In this document: in pieces, positions 1-10,289 of the stretch
Numbering within the stretch: position 1 is the first letter of the stretch
Layout: each line of letters opens with the position of its first letter
Source of the DNA: Prorocentrum cordatum
Taxonomy: Eukaryota; Sar; Dinophyceae; Prorocentrales; Prorocentraceae
Assembly: GCA_963575745.1 (NCBI GenBank)
Contig: CAUYUJ010010491.1
Location: forward strand, 1-64,000
Direction: 5' to 3'
Length of the DNA: 64,000 nucleotides
Made by a program: the position numbers and the translations under genes
Notes under the pieces: generated by a model
Database searches by the model: none
What the model saw: the letters and a program-made list of their open reading frames with translations, nothing else
What the model was told of the DNA's origin: nothing

Positions 1-68
1 TACTACGACTGCTACGACTACCACTACCACTACTACTACAACTACTACTACTAGTACTACTACTACTA

Positions 69-111
<43 letters not shown>

Positions 112-115
112 GACG

Positions 116-146
<31 letters not shown>

Positions 147-279
147 TCACGACTACGACTACGACTACGACTACGACTACGACCACGACTACGACTACGA
201 CTACGACTACGACTACGACTACGACTACGACTACGACTACGATTACGACTACTACGACGACGACGACTACTACTACTGG

Positions 280-333
<54 letters not shown>

Positions 334-343
334 TACAACTACA

Positions 344-405
<62 letters not shown>

Positions 406-508
406 CACTACCACTACCACTACCACTACCACTACCACTACCACTACCACTACCACTACCACTATCACTACCACTACCACTACCACTACTACAACTACTA
501 TCATGCAT
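1..508. repeat. TAC-based microsatellite block
   Basis: The first 508 bases are almost pure trinucleotide and hexanucleotide repeat. TAC runs fill 1-148 and about 290-405, a TACGAC stretch lies at about 150-250, and a TACCAC stretch at about 404-490. Reading frames through it only translate the repeat. The right end of the window (63.4-64.0 kb) holds a comparable block, so the window is bounded by microsatellites on both sides. Confidence 0.95.
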
Positions 509-1599
509 ACACCCGGAACGGTTGCTGACGGTCCTGGGGCATGTCGAGGGCTACCCGATGCCGAAAACCACGAAAACCCACTGTCATAATTTATCCGACG
601 CGTTGGAGGCGTGGGTTCTTCTCCTCCCCTCTCGCCCCCCCCAGAGGGGGCCAGGGATCCCACATACTCCCCAGACTTCTCCCAGAATGCGCTCTGACCA
701 GAAAATCGAAGAGAACCCAGCCGTGGCGACGAGGGATCTCCAGGACGAGCAGCGATACCGGTGGTATCTTTTCCTCCCTTGACTTCTGCTCCAGCCACTC
801 CTCCTCCCCCCCCCCTCGCCTCCACCTCCAATGGGTTCGAAGGATTTCACGCAAACTCGCGGCACCACCGCCGCCGCGCGGGCGGGTCTGGCCAGGCCCC
901 CGGCGCTGAGGGTGCGGAGCCCCGCGACGCCAGCGCCTCGGGGACAGGAGGAGAAGGAGAAGGAGGAGGAGGAGGAGAAGGAGGAGGAGGAGGAGGGCGG
1001 GGGGTGATTATGAGGTTGGCGAGAAAGAGAAAGAGAGAGAAAGAGAAGAAGAGAGAGACAACGACCACGGCCGCCACCCAAGATGGCCCAAACCACTGCG
1101 TCCCCACTGGGCACCCCTGGATAGGCCCCATCATCGCCTGCCTCGGCGGGGGAGGGTTCCTCGGGTGTGACTGGGGCCCTTCCCACGGAGTGCCCTACGG
1201 GAAGTCGGCGAGGCCCTTGCGCCATCCAACTTGGTGAGCGCGGCTACGCCGTACTCTTCCCGCTTGTGCCACACCGCCACGCCTCAACCCTTGCTTACCC
1301 ATTCACGTCGCCGGCCGCCGTTTCTCCACCACGTGCCCTCCTCCTTCCCCCTCCTCAAGGTCATGGTGGGGTCCGGGCTTCCCATCCTCGTCATTATTCT
1401 CCTGGACGTGCTGTCTACCTGTCTGTCACCTTGATCCCTGGTCAGCGACTCTGGGGGCGACCGCCCCTGCAGTCGCCTGGCTCACTCGCCAGCGATAACA
1501 TTCGCCAGACGATTCGTTTGTTCATCCCCCCCAGGGCTGACCACGCCTGGGGGGGAGGGCTACGTCAGGACGACATTTCTGCCATCTGTGGGTCAGTGG
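509..1599. other. Region without a recognised gene; one introner-like copy and purine runs
   Basis: No open frame here resembles a known family. The stretch holds a diverged copy of the 341-bp introner-like family (listed separately, about 640-760), a GGA-rich run at about 945-1000 and a GA-rich run at about 1020-1060. Frames on both strands are compositionally biased and overlap each other. Confidence 0.6.
640..760 (-). mobile_element. Introner-like family 1, copy A (diverged, partial)
   Basis: Shares the core 'GCTCTGACCA...TCGAA...GAACCCAGCCGTGGCGACGAGG' layout with the copies at 36270-36390, 41072-41412 and 58630-58976 (same orientation) and at 37262-37470 (opposite). This copy lacks the palindromic GGCCTCC/GGAGGCC end and has no visible target duplication, so it is probably an old fragment. 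The orientation given follows the copy inside the SET-domain gene intron at 41.1-41.4 kb. Confidence 0.5.
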
Positions 1600-1602
1600 G
1601 TC

Positions 1603-1664
<62 letters not shown>

Positions 1665-1985
1665 AATGATGATGCTGATGATGAGGAGGAGGAGGAGGAG
1701 GACGAGGAGGCTGACCTGGAGGTGCAGGTGAAGGAGGAGGAGGAGGAGGAAGAGCGGAGGAGAAGGGGGGAGAAAGAGAAGGAGGAGGGGGAGGACCAGA
1801 GGAAGGCAAACGCCATCGTTCTTTTCCTGTTCATTCCACTGTTCCTCCTCCTCCTCCTCCTCCTCCTCCTCCTCCTCGTCATCATCTTCCTCCTCCTCCT
1901 CCTCCTTATCACCATCATTATCAGCATCATCATCATCCTACTCCTCCCCCTCTTCCTCCTCCTCCTCCTCCTCCTCCTCCTGAAT
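1600..1985. repeat. Three adjoining microsatellites (GAT, GAG, CTC)
   Basis: A GAT run (about 1604-1678) passes into GAG/GGA repeat (about 1683-1800) and, after a 40-bp unique gap, into CTC repeat (about 1843-1983). A frame through them would encode poly-Asp, Glu-rich and poly-Leu tracts, which is an expected product of repeat translation and not evidence of a gene. Confidence 0.9.
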
Positions 1986-2534
1986 CGTACTGTAGGCGTT
2001 GTCTTCAGCACCATGTTGTGGGGAAGCCCGAGTCGACCATCCCAGGCTCTCTGAGGTGCGAGCTGAAGACCAAAGCAACCGAGCCGAGAGAGGGACGACG
2101 GGGTCGCCCCCGGGCGGCCTCCGGAGCCCTGGGCTGTGGCACTGCAGGTGGAAAGATTGCCCGGAAGATGGAACCTTGTCATTTCTCATAGCGATGTGAG
2201 CGGACAACGGTCGGGGCTTCATCAACGGGGGCAAAGCGACACAATGGCTTAGGCTTTTCCATATGCCCCCGTGTACTATGCCCCTGTCTATGGCACCCAA
2301 GGCCCCCTAAACGGGGGCATAGCGGGCATAGCCAAACGTGGAAATCGGCGTTCCCCGTGCTCCCGTCGGCTGTGGCCCCGTCTCCGGCGCCCTGAGACGA
2401 AGCGTCAAAGGACTTGCCGGGAGAGGCTAGAGAAGCGGAGGGCGGCTGCGGAGGAGTGCACGCTCGGGGCAAGCTGGAAGTACACAAGGCTGGATTCACA
2501 CGTGGAGCGAAGAGCTGGCGTGCACGGCCACAGG
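1986..2534. other. Unique-looking sequence, no gene recognised
   Basis: Nothing recognisable as a gene. At about 2262-2333 a pair of inverted GGGGGCATA/TATGCCCCC-type words could form a small stem-loop. Frames on both strands are open for up to about 190 codons, but none contains a motif I know. Confidence 0.5.
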
Positions 2535-2775
2535 AGGGCAGGAGAGCCCAGAATCGAACCGATAAGTCGGATCGGCGATCGAAATGAATCGGATCGGCTG
2601 AAATCGGCAGCCAAGTCGGGAAAAGTCGAATCGGCGGACATCGGCAGGCTGGTATGCCTCTAATCAGACATCGGAACCCACATCGGAACCAACGTCGGAA
2701 TCCCGAGTCGAATCGAATCGGAATCGGAGACCATCGAAATCGAATCGAATCGAATCGGAGGCATCGCAACGAGGC
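2535..2775. repeat. Degenerate AATCGG/ATCGAA tandem repeat
   Basis: Short words such as AATCGG, ATCGGC and AATCGAATCGG recur over about 240 bases, cleanest at 2700-2762. It looks like a decayed hexanucleotide array. A T-arm-like word occurs on the minus strand near 2545 but belongs to this repeat. Confidence 0.8.
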
Positions 2776-3115
2776 CTGGGAGGGTCGAGCGCTGGAAAAA
2801 CATCTGGCTACATGAGTATCCAGTTCTCGCCCAGGCCGGCCGCGTCCTGTGCATCCAGTCCCACCAGCCCTTTGGGCGTGAGTGGTTTAGAGAGCCCGCT
2901 CTGTTCTCACCCCCCCTTCTTCCCCTTCGGGGAGGGGTTTACCCCTCCCCCTACCCCCTCCCCCTGGGCCTGGAGAGGTCCCTCCGCGGGTCGCCGGAGG
3001 GGTCTTTTTCGACTCCTCGGAGGGCTAAAAAACGACACCCCTCACGAGGATTCTGGCCCCGACGGGGGGAGGGAGAAAAGTGCTCCCCCCATCTGTGATC
3101 GATCGCCCGACAGAT
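2776..3115. other. C/T-rich sequence, no gene recognised
   Basis: Contains CCCCTCCCCC-type runs (about 2910-2970) and CCTCGGAGG-type self-complementary words near 3013-3030. No coding family or RNA gene was recognised. Confidence 0.5.
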
Positions 3116-3345
3116 GGCCCCAAGATTCCTCCCAGACCCCTCCAAGAGGCCTCCAAGAGGCCTCCAAGAGCCCCCAAGAGGCCTCCAAGAGGCCCCCAAG
3201 ATGCTCCCAATTCCTCCAAGATGGCCCCAAGAAGCGCCCAGGAGGCACCAAGAGGCCCCAAGATGGCCCCAAGAGGCCCCCAGGAGGCCCCCAAGAGGAT
3301 CCCAAACGGCCCAAAGAGGCCCCCCCGAGGCACCCAAGACGCCGA
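3116..3345. repeat. CCAAGAGGC tandem repeat (about 12 bp unit)
   Basis: Units close to CCAAGAGGCCTC or CCAAGATGGCCC repeat about 18 times with drift. All forward frames stay open and give Pro/Gln/Glu/Ala/Lys-rich repeats, so the long frames through this region are repeat translation. Confidence 0.85.
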
Positions 3346-3395
3346 AAAGTCCATCAGGACGACCCTCTACTCGCCTGGGCGTCGTTTCTGGACGG

Positions 3396-3595
3396 GCAGG
3401 AGGAGGGGCCCGAACGACTCACACCAGGACGAGGGGCCCGAACAACTCACACCACGAGAAGCCCGACCGACTCACACCAGGACGAAGAGCCCGAACGACT
3501 CACACCACGAAGAGCCCGAACGACTCACACCAGGAAGAAGGGCCCGAACGACTCACACCAGGACGAGAAGCCCGAACGACTCAAACCACGAGGAG
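3396..3595. repeat. CCCGAACGACTCACACC tandem repeat (about 24-27 bp unit)
   Basis: About eight units beginning CCCGAACGACTCACACC and continuing with AGGACGAGG or ACGAAGAG variants. It directly follows the CCAAGAGGC array and is also open in several frames. Confidence 0.85.
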
Positions 3596-4576
3596 CGCTT
3601 TCTCTCCCTCCTCCTCCGCCTCGTCCTTCTCCCGCTCCCACCACAAGGAGGATATACAAGGAGGCGGGAGGAAGGAGGAAGAGGGGAGATATGCGGGGGT
3701 AAGCGGACACACGCCTGAAAAACACGACTGTCGGCATGTTTCGCCAGAGTTGCTGTTGTGAGATGGGCTGGTGGGGATACGCGAAGCGTAAAAAAAATCC
3801 TGGCAGCACTGGCGGCGGTACCTCTGGCGCTGGCACTGCTGCAGGGCAGCCTGCGGCTTGGGGCGCCGAATTCGTTCCTGTCGCCATGGCCGCCAGGGGC
3901 CCTGAGTCGTCTGACCAGACACGACGATTGCTTGCCGATCCCTGCTCCCAACGAGGTTGCGAAAGGGCAGCAAAAGTTTGCACGTCGCTCCATCGCTCGG
4001 TTTCGCGCAGCTCTAGCTGTGTTAACTTTTGATTGGTCTTCGCCCAATGATGTCTACAGAAGACCCTCGAGCAGATCAGAACAAACAAACTGTGACACAT
4101 AGAATCCAAATTTCACTGCAAGAGTGATGGATTAGAGATGGTAACTTAATATGCACGCAACCCACACACACATCAGAAGCTGAGATCGAGACCAGGAGCA
4201 GGGATGCACGCAAGAGTGGGAGTTCTCAACATTGTCGGGGAGTTCGATCCGTCTCGCTGTTAGGCGAATCCTGCCACCGTAGGCCTGGCACGCCAAGCAA
4301 CACATCGAAACGACAAGGCCTCGTAAGACAAGCGCTCGGGGTCTCTCAGCTCGAACCTCACTCACCCCCCTTCCCCATCAACGTTTTCAGCTCCCCTCGC
4401 TCCGACATGCTTCGATGATCATGTCAAACCCTCCGCGCCTTTCAAGAATACGTCCAAGGTCATGTCAGCTGGGTGCTCCATGGCCACACTAGCCTCGGCT
4501 GACTTGGAGCTGACAGCGCTGCAAGCAGTGGTGAATCGCGCGCAAGACTATCAGCGAAGTTGGCACGCCGCCTGTC
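3596..4576. other. Left flank of the outer retrotransposon, no gene recognised
   Basis: Open frames on both strands of up to about 190 codons overlap each other here and none matches a family I know. The last 115 bases (about 4462-4576) immediately precede the left LTR of the outer element. No clear target-site duplication with the right flank at 35935 could be found. Confidence 0.45.
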
Positions 4577-4744
4577 TGATTCCAGAAGACTCGCCCTCTT
4601 CCGCCTCGCTTCCGCTCTCTCATGCCCGCTCTGCCCGCAACCGCTATCTCTCAAACAGGGCCCTTGGCCTTAGAGCTACGCCAGTTGTTCGAGCCGCGCT
4701 CACAGCAAAAGCATCCCTGGCGCTGCGCGCCGATCCATATCACA
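4577..4744 (+). repeat. 5' LTR of the outer element
   Basis: Near-identical to 35767-35934, same length (168 bp), TG...CA ends. Differences seen at four sites, all transitions. Confidence 0.9.
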
Positions 4745-4745
4745 G

Positions 4746-4759
4746 TGGTAGCTTGGAGC
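4746..4759 (+). promoter_or_regulatory. Probable primer-binding site of the outer element
   Basis: TGGTAGCTTGGAGC starts one base after the LTR. TGGTAGC is complementary to a tRNA ending GCTACCA, as many initiator-methionine tRNAs do. The inner element has TGGTAGCGGAGC in the same position, which supports the reading. Confidence 0.6.
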
Positions 4760-4879
4760 GAGGCTCGCTATCCCAGCCCGCGGGGCCGTACATATCGAAG
4801 ACGGCGTCGGCGACAAGTCTATCCATATTGGAATCGAAGCCCAGCGGCTTCTTCGCGCTGTTGCTCAGCGCCTACGCCA

Positions 4880-5215
4880 GCGCCAGCGACGCCAGCATCA
4901 ACGCCTACTACGCCTACCCTGCCAACTCCTACGCCAGCGTCAGCGACGCCAGCACTCACGCCTACTACGCCTTCAACGCCAACTCCCACGCCAGCGTCAG
5001 CGACGCCAGCACTCACGCCCACAGCGCCTACACCCAGAACTTTAGCGACGCCGCCAAGCTCGATTTCTCGCACCCTCAGAACTTTAGCGACGCCGCCGGG
5101 ATCGATTTCTATTACCCTCAGAACATCAGCGACGCCGCCGAGTTCGATTTCCTTTACTCCCAGGACTTCAGCGAAGCCACAGAGTTCGATTTCCTTTACT
5201 CAGATTTCCACGTCT
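4880..5215 (+). repeat. Tandem repeats at the start of the outer gag (60-bp and 42-bp units)
   Basis: Units of 60 bp with the word GCCAGCGTCAGCGACGCCAG run to about 5035, followed by 42-bp units built on TTTAGCGACGCCGCC (tttagcg at 5041 and 5083). In one frame the 42-bp unit gives NFSDAAxxDFxYPQ. The conserved gag core downstream is read in another frame. Confidence 0.8.
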
Positions 5216-5606
5216 ACCCCTTCGCAAAGATCACTGACATTTCTCACAATTTCGGGACCCACATGGAACGGAGATCCGTCGAAGTGGAGAGGCTACACGC
5301 AGGAGGTGAAGCTGTGGAAGCTCAGCATAAACCTCTCAGTTACGCAGAGTCTCGCGTCGAAGCTCGTGCTAAGGCTCAGCGGGACAGCGAGAAGCGCAGC
5401 ATTGAATATGACGGAGGACAGCTGCATCCGGCAGCTGCAGCAGACATCGAGGACGCCGACGAGAAGAAGCGCAACAGGAATCAGGTCGGCATCGAGAATG
5501 TTCCACAGCATTTGGACGCGAACATGGGTCAGAAGATGCCCGCGCAGAAGGGGGAGACCCTCGAGAAGTTTTTCGAATCTACCCAGCATCACCGACGGCG
5601 TGGTGA
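5216..5606 (+). pseudogene. Outer element gag, N-terminal part (broken by insertion)
   Basis: In frame 2 this encodes a segment typical of dinoflagellate copia Gag: PTWNGDPSKWRGYTQEVKLW followed by LSVTQSLASKLVLRLSGTAR. After about 5430 the matching frame becomes frame 1 (LDANMGQK, then KGETLEKFFES, ending HHRRRG), so at least one frameshift is present. At 5602-5606 (GGTGA) the inner element begins. Joined to 20853 onward, the frame continues without a break as RRRGERMTDWLIRFE, which shows this was one gene before the insertion. Gag would form the particle that packages the element RNA. Confidence 0.75.
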
Positions 5607-5841
5607 GTCTGAAATGACTCTGGCAGGTCATATAGCATCCAATTCCATGTCGAAGGAATACGATATGGGGAGTGGATGGATAGGATAGGATAAAATCGAT
5701 GCAATGATCTTTCCAGCACATAGCGAACACTGAGGTAAGTGTCCGGGCAAATAGGGCGCGCGTGCCTTGAGCCAAGACAGCGGCGCGCAGGCTATACTCC
5801 CGATCCTCTATAACATCTCCCAAAGAGCTACCCTTAAAGTC
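5607..5841 (-). repeat. 3' LTR of the inner element
   Basis: Pairs with 20613-20847. The match runs from GTCTGAAATGACTC to CCCTTAAA; the last three bases on the internal side differ. A 14/17 match to the 3' half of a spliced leader lies inside at about 5763-5779 (minus strand). Confidence 0.9.
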
Positions 5842-5905
5842 GGGAGGGGAGGAGACGGAGAGTAAAGCCGCGCAGCCGCTAGGCTCTAGAAAGGCCGCGC
5901 GCGCA

Positions 5906-6192
5906 ACTGTTTGCAAGAAAACAGTACGCGCAGTCTGGTCTACCACCAGACTGAAGGGCGAGATTATTCGCCGGCGAGCTTCCTCGCATAACTTTTCCAC
6001 GCACACACAGGATAGCCCCTTGGATTCACAAGGGCTATCGGCCTGGCTAGAGGTAAGCCAAACAGGCGATTCCCCTCCAGGCAAAAGGGCATTGAGGCAA
6101 AGAGCCTGAACCAATCTGAACAGGCTCGTTGCCAAGCGTGAAAAATACGGCTCGTTTCCGAGCAGATAAGAGGGCGCCTGCGTTAGGCGCCC
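5906..6192 (-). other. Cluster of stem-loops downstream of the inner element's last stop
   Basis: Between the RNase H stop (6183) and the 3' LTR there are stem-loops at 5906-5925 (7 bp), 5931-5953 (9 bp, CAGTCTGGT stem), 5974-5987, 6011-6040 (about 11 bp with one bulge), 6124-6137, 6150-6163 and 6172-6192 (8 bp, GGGCGCCT stem). Three belong to the 14-nt hairpin family. A structured 3' untranslated region would suit RNA stability, packaging or reverse transcription, but that is inference. Confidence 0.6.
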
Positions 6193-6929
6193 GCGCTGGC
6201 AAACTGGACCGCGGGGGCAACAAGGACAGACTCAAACGGATTCGGCTTAGGTTTGTGTTTGTCCTCGGTGCCCCGAAAGGAAACAAACTGCTTCACGTCA
6301 TACTTAAATGACTGAGTGCCTGACATCACTTCCAAGAGCAGCTCCCGATCGATACTCCCCTTTGTATGCCCATCTGCGGTCATGTCTCTAGTGTCACACC
6401 ACTGTACGTTATGCACGATACCAATATCCATGAACTCACGCATCCAGCTATTATGGCCCAGCAAAGTACGTTCCGTCGGTATCTTAAGGTCTTTGCTGGA
6501 TAACGATTTGTATACAGACTCAGCGTCTATAGTAAGGGATACTTTGATAGCTAGGCCTCCAACTTCACGCATATCTCGTAGTTGTCGTGGAGTAAGTGCT
6601 CCGGCCTTGAGCTCGTGGAGAGCGATGAGCGTGGGATAACACTCATCAAGATTACGTGCAGCTGCAAGTGCTTCAGCGGCATAGCTGGACCTCACCTGCA
6701 GTCGGTGTGACTTGCATAGTCCGTCGCAAAGGTGAACGACGGATTTGCCTTGAGGCGAGTTTCCTCGCCGTGATACGTTAGCCCCACGAATGCCGCAGCC
6801 CTTGGTTTCATCGTCCTCCTCCCCGGTGAGTTTCCGATACCCCGAATCACTGCGCACGTCAACTTCATTCGTCCGTTTCATCCGAGGGAAGGTGATGCGT
6901 TTCGGGCTGCTGATCAGCTTTCGCGTCAC
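6183..6929 (-). pseudogene. Inner element RNase H domain
   Basis: The encoded stretch has the copia RNase H end: SYAAEALAAARNLDECYPT, LTIDAESVYKSL, and VQWCDTRDMTADGHTKG (the motif that precedes the C-terminus in copia elements). It would degrade the RNA strand of the RNA-DNA hybrid during reverse transcription. It lies directly after the reverse transcriptase in the same frame, with stops between them. A family hairpin sits at 6755-6768, where it is read RRGNSP. The frame ends at 6183, and only the structured 3' region and LTR follow. Confidence 0.8.
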
Positions 6930-6989
6930 AGCATTCAGTCGCCTGACTTGTAAGTCGGCGGGCTCTTGGATCTTCTAGAGAGAGACCAC

Positions 6990-8306
6990 CTACACCATAA
7001 GCCAGACTTGAGTAAGGAGGGCATAGGCGAGAGCTCCTCGCAGGCTAACGAACATGTCGGTGATCAGTTTGGTAGCTTTGGCGTCTGCCGCTGCTCCCGT
7101 AAGCTCAGGGTGTGTGATAGGACGTAGTTGTTTAATGTACTCGTCCTGGTCCATGATCACATCCCCATGTTCATTCTTCGTGTAGCGAACGGCGCAGTTC
7201 GTGTGAGAATGTTTGTTGAGCTTGCATTGACCAAACACCTCTTCGACACGTTGAACGTAGTCATCTACGATTTTCTCTAGGCCTGTCATATTGATGTCAT
7301 CGACATGTTTTGCCGTTAACATATCCTGACTGAATTCAAAGTCCGGATCGTAACTTGTCGGTATGAGGCCTATAGCTCGTGTAGTCGTACGAAGCTTGAG
7401 AGAGAACGCTCTTGGGGCGTCCTTCGCACCCGTTCCTGGCTTGAGGCCCCTGAGGCAGCGTCGGCTTTCATCGTAAGAAGAGAAGCCTGGTAGTGCACGA
7501 AGCACCAGGGCACTTCCTGGTGGAAGGGTGAAGCATACCATGCGAGTTTCCTCGCCGGTGGCATGAGCAAGTTCCTCATATGTCAGTCCTTCGAGGAACG
7601 CTTTGTCGATGTCCATGGATGCTAAGATCCATTCTGGACGACATGCCGCCTCAGTTGCCAGAAGCCTCCGGGACTGTCTGCGGGCAATTCCTGAGAAGTT
7701 TTCTACATCGAAAGCCTCCGTGTCCATGAATCCGCGGAGGACAAGTCTCAAGCGGATGGTTTTAACATTCTCGGTGTCTACTGTCACAAACTTCCACTTG
7801 TATACATATCTGGATGTCATGATGTTGGAAGCTTTTGCTAGGTCATACATCTCAAAACGCCAGATCTTCAGTTCGGTGTACAAGGCTTCACGGACCTCTT
7901 TAGGATGTGCTGCTATATCGGCTTTGGCGAGTAGGTCGTCTTCCTTGACTACCACAGCACGTTTAGCAGCCGTTGATACATATACTCTCATCGCTGCGAC
8001 CATGTCTGTTTCAAGCTGTGCAAGTTGAGTCTGAACCAACACTACCTTTGACATTTCTGGCGTGAAACATAGCTCAACATAGGGACTATATTCATCACTG
8101 TCAAGAGAATAGCCCTCGTCAGGGGTAGTCGAGCATAAAGAGACAAGACAGGGCTCTCGTGGTTCAGGCTCGTCTCCGAGCATCTCCGACACAACGGTAT
8201 CTTCCTCGTCCACAGATGCTGAGACCAAAACACATTGGTCGGGCAGCATGGTTGTTGGGACGCAGTAGAGATAGTCGTCAATAACCGTTGTGGGATGAAG
8301 GTCCAT
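6990..8306 (-). CDS. Inner element reverse transcriptase (RVT_2 type)
   Basis: About 438 codons open. Copia-type reverse transcriptase features in order: ELKIWRFEMYDLAKASNIMT and YVYKWKFVTVDTENVKTIRL (fingers), WILASMDIDKAFLEGL (first catalytic Asp), LRGLKPGTGAKDAPRAFSLK, and KHVDDINMTG (the Asp-Asp pair; His replaces the usual Tyr). All three catalytic aspartates are present. It copies the element RNA into DNA. Three family hairpins (7542, 8168, and 8427 just upstream) overlap it; the one at 7542 is read GEETR, a different frame from the usual RGN reading. Confidence 0.85.
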   Translation of the reverse strand: MDLHPTTVIDDYLYCVPTTMLPDQCVLVSASVDEEDTVVSEMLGDEPEPREPCLVSLCSTTPDEGYSLDSDEYSPYVELCFTPEMSKVVLVQTQLAQLETDMVAAMRVYVSTAAKRAVVVKEDDLLAKADIAAHPKEVREALYTELKIWRFEMYDLAKASNIMTSRYVYKWKFVTVDTENVKTIRLRLVLRGFMDTEAFDVENFSGIARRQSRRLLATEAACRPEWILASMDIDKAFLEGLTYEELAHATGEETRMVCFTLPPGSALVLRALPGFSSYDESRRCLRGLKPGTGAKDAPRAFSLKLRTTTRAIGLIPTSYDPDFEFSQDMLTAKHVDDINMTGLEKIVDDYVQRVEEVFGQCKLNKHSHTNCAVRYTKNEHGDVIMDQDEYIKQLRPITHPELTGAAADAKATKLITDMFVSLRGALAYALLTQVWLMV

Positions 8307-9145
8307 ACGTAGCTGCGTACCACTCCTCCATCATCATAGCCTCGATGTCGTGTTCCTCGCTTTCTGCGTAGATTGTAGACAGGCGACCTTCACTTGGCGA
8401 TGAAACACCTGGGGTGTCTGGAGGAGGCCTGTCTCCAGGCTGGTCGTGTTCTCCAGACACTGTACCCAAGTGCTGATACTTGGCAAGGTCGTCATGAAAT
8501 CCAGGAACTTGTGACGTCAGGCACTGGATGAGTCTGGAGTGAGTGCTACCAGTGATCCGAGAGATGTTCAGGCCGGTGCCTACACACTCATAATAGTGGA
8601 AGGCTGGGTTAACATCGTTCTTCAGCCAATGCTCTAGTAAATACAATGGGGATGTTGTGTCTGTTCAGCTCTTCCTCAATCATATGGAGAGTGCCCCTAA
8701 GAATGCCGTTGCGTGACTCGATCGAGATCGCGCGCTGGCCAGGCGCACGGATACGAAGTGTCGTACCTTTGTTCGCCATCATGGCCTTGGCAGTTTCATT
8801 ATTGAGGGCACCTTCCCCATCTGAATACAAGACTATGAAGGGTCCATGCTAGGCGATCCAGCAGTAGTGGTAAGCGTCGAGTATAGTGTCACGTTCTCTA
8901 CCACAAATTTCTTGGCCTGCTGCCAGGCGGATACATCGGTCCATGATATGAGATATGGTCCGTTTCTTGTAGAACATGAGATCTACTTCGCCTTCGTCAA
9001 GCCAATTTCCAGGAAGACTTACGGAAGGTGGCGTAGAATTACCCAGGCGTTCCCATGATCTACATCCCCGGCATGTGTCACAGATTTCTTTGATCATATT
9101 TAATCGAACGCTATCCAGTCCCACTTTATCTAGGATCAGCCTCAT
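8278..9145 (-). pseudogene. Inner element integrase
   Basis: Read in the sense direction: a Cys pair in EICDTCRGCRSWERLG (end of the HHCC zinc finger), VDLMFYKKRTISHIMDR (first catalytic Asp), YSDGEGALNNETAKAMM (second Asp), IRAPGQRAISIESRNGILRG (catalytic Glu about 33 residues later) and TGLNISRITGSTHSR. The D-D-E set is complete. One in-frame TAG (about 8846-8848) separates the first Asp from the second, and the frame changes again near 8609. The enzyme would insert the cDNA; the GGTGA duplication is consistent with a 5-bp staggered cut. Confidence 0.8.
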
Positions 9146-9201
9146 CTTGGGTTCCTTTGCATGATACCACCGTAAATGCAGTTTGCGGAGTTCCTTTCTG
9201 A

Positions 9202-10287
9202 CTACGTGAGGTTCGTGACTACGGACGTCTTACAGACTGTGTTGGATGTCAAATCTCGCCCAGTCGGGCAGTCGTGGAGCCCCCGGGCCGGTTGAGGCAA
9301 GAGGGTTCCTCGTAGCTCTCCGCAGTCGGTCTCCTTCATCAACTGCATCTGGTGGTGGAGGTACGCATTGTAGGCGACCCCTGCGGGCCGCCACTTGCGG
9401 CGGCTCGCCCGAAGACGCGGAGGGCGTGTTTCCACGCTCAGGCGCGTCTCGCAGTATGTCGTAACTGCTGGCGCCAGATGTAGGATCAGCGTTCCCAAAG
9501 GCTCGTGGTCGCGGTGGCCTGGCGCGAGCGCCCTGACGGCCACCCGATGCCGAAGCTTGGCCCTCCCCAGGCTTGGGCAAGGGTTTCCACCAAGCTGGCA
9601 CATTGCGGCCCTCGGGATCGCGATCATCTGGGAGTTTGAACGGCTCGGCAAAGCGGCATTTGCCAGGCTCAGTGTCGAGGCGGTTCTTAACACCCTTGCT
9701 TCTCGTAAGATCCCTCTGGCATGCAGGGCATGGCCAGTATACAGAGATAGAGTCATGTTACTTACACTGTGCAGGATCTATGTTGTGGCTGGGACTGTCC
9801 GTTCGGACATTGTCGATGCATGCTGGGCATGTAGCCACTTTTGGGATGATACGATCGCCGATGCGTCTCATACCCTCTCCTGGTTCAGCTTGATCATGGA
9901 GGTCATCAGGATAAGCATGCGCAGTTCGTGTAGGCGCGTATCCGCGCGTGTTGTCGATGGCTTTCGCCAGATAGACGGCTTCCACAAAGGCAGACTGCAG
10001 TCGTCCAGTGTATTTGTGCGCCAGTGAAAGCTCCCTGTTGCACGGTTGTGCATGCACATGCTGACCGTTGCCCTTGAGTCGCTCAAAGGGCTTAAGAATT
10101 GCCTCGTCGTTGCTGGTGATATTTGTCGGCTTCTTGATATGGTCACCAGCCGTATCGTTAAGTCCCGTCGCACATTGGTCGATGCGTACGGTCGTGATAT
10201 GCGATCGGTCGGCAATTTCTTTCCATGGGGGAATATCATCCACCCATGTTCCTGTGGGTTGTTCGCGTATAAACCACCTCCATGCAT
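9202..10287 (-). pseudogene. Inner element pre-integrase region
   Basis: Continues the polyprotein with several frame changes. The clearest segment (10243 down to about 9980) reads VRIDQCATGLNDTAGD, HIKKPTNITSNDEAILKPF, then a Gly-x-x-x-His-x-His stretch; this region is typical of dinoflagellate copia polyproteins just before the integrase. Its biochemical role is not known to me. Family hairpins lie at 9424 and 9934. Confidence 0.55.
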
Positions 10288-10289
10288 TA

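Noticed and set aside
1167-2054. Long plus-strand frame with poly-Asp, Glu-rich and poly-Leu tracts
   Set aside because: It only translates the GAT, GAG and CTC microsatellites; no domain or splice context supports a gene.
2535-2775. tRNA-like T-arm word (GGTTCGATTC on the minus strand)
   Set aside because: No matching acceptor or anticodon arms; it belongs to the degenerate AATCGG repeat.
5842-5870. Purine-rich stretch next to the left inner LTR as polypurine tract
   Set aside because: It is purine on the plus strand, the wrong strand for a minus-sense element.
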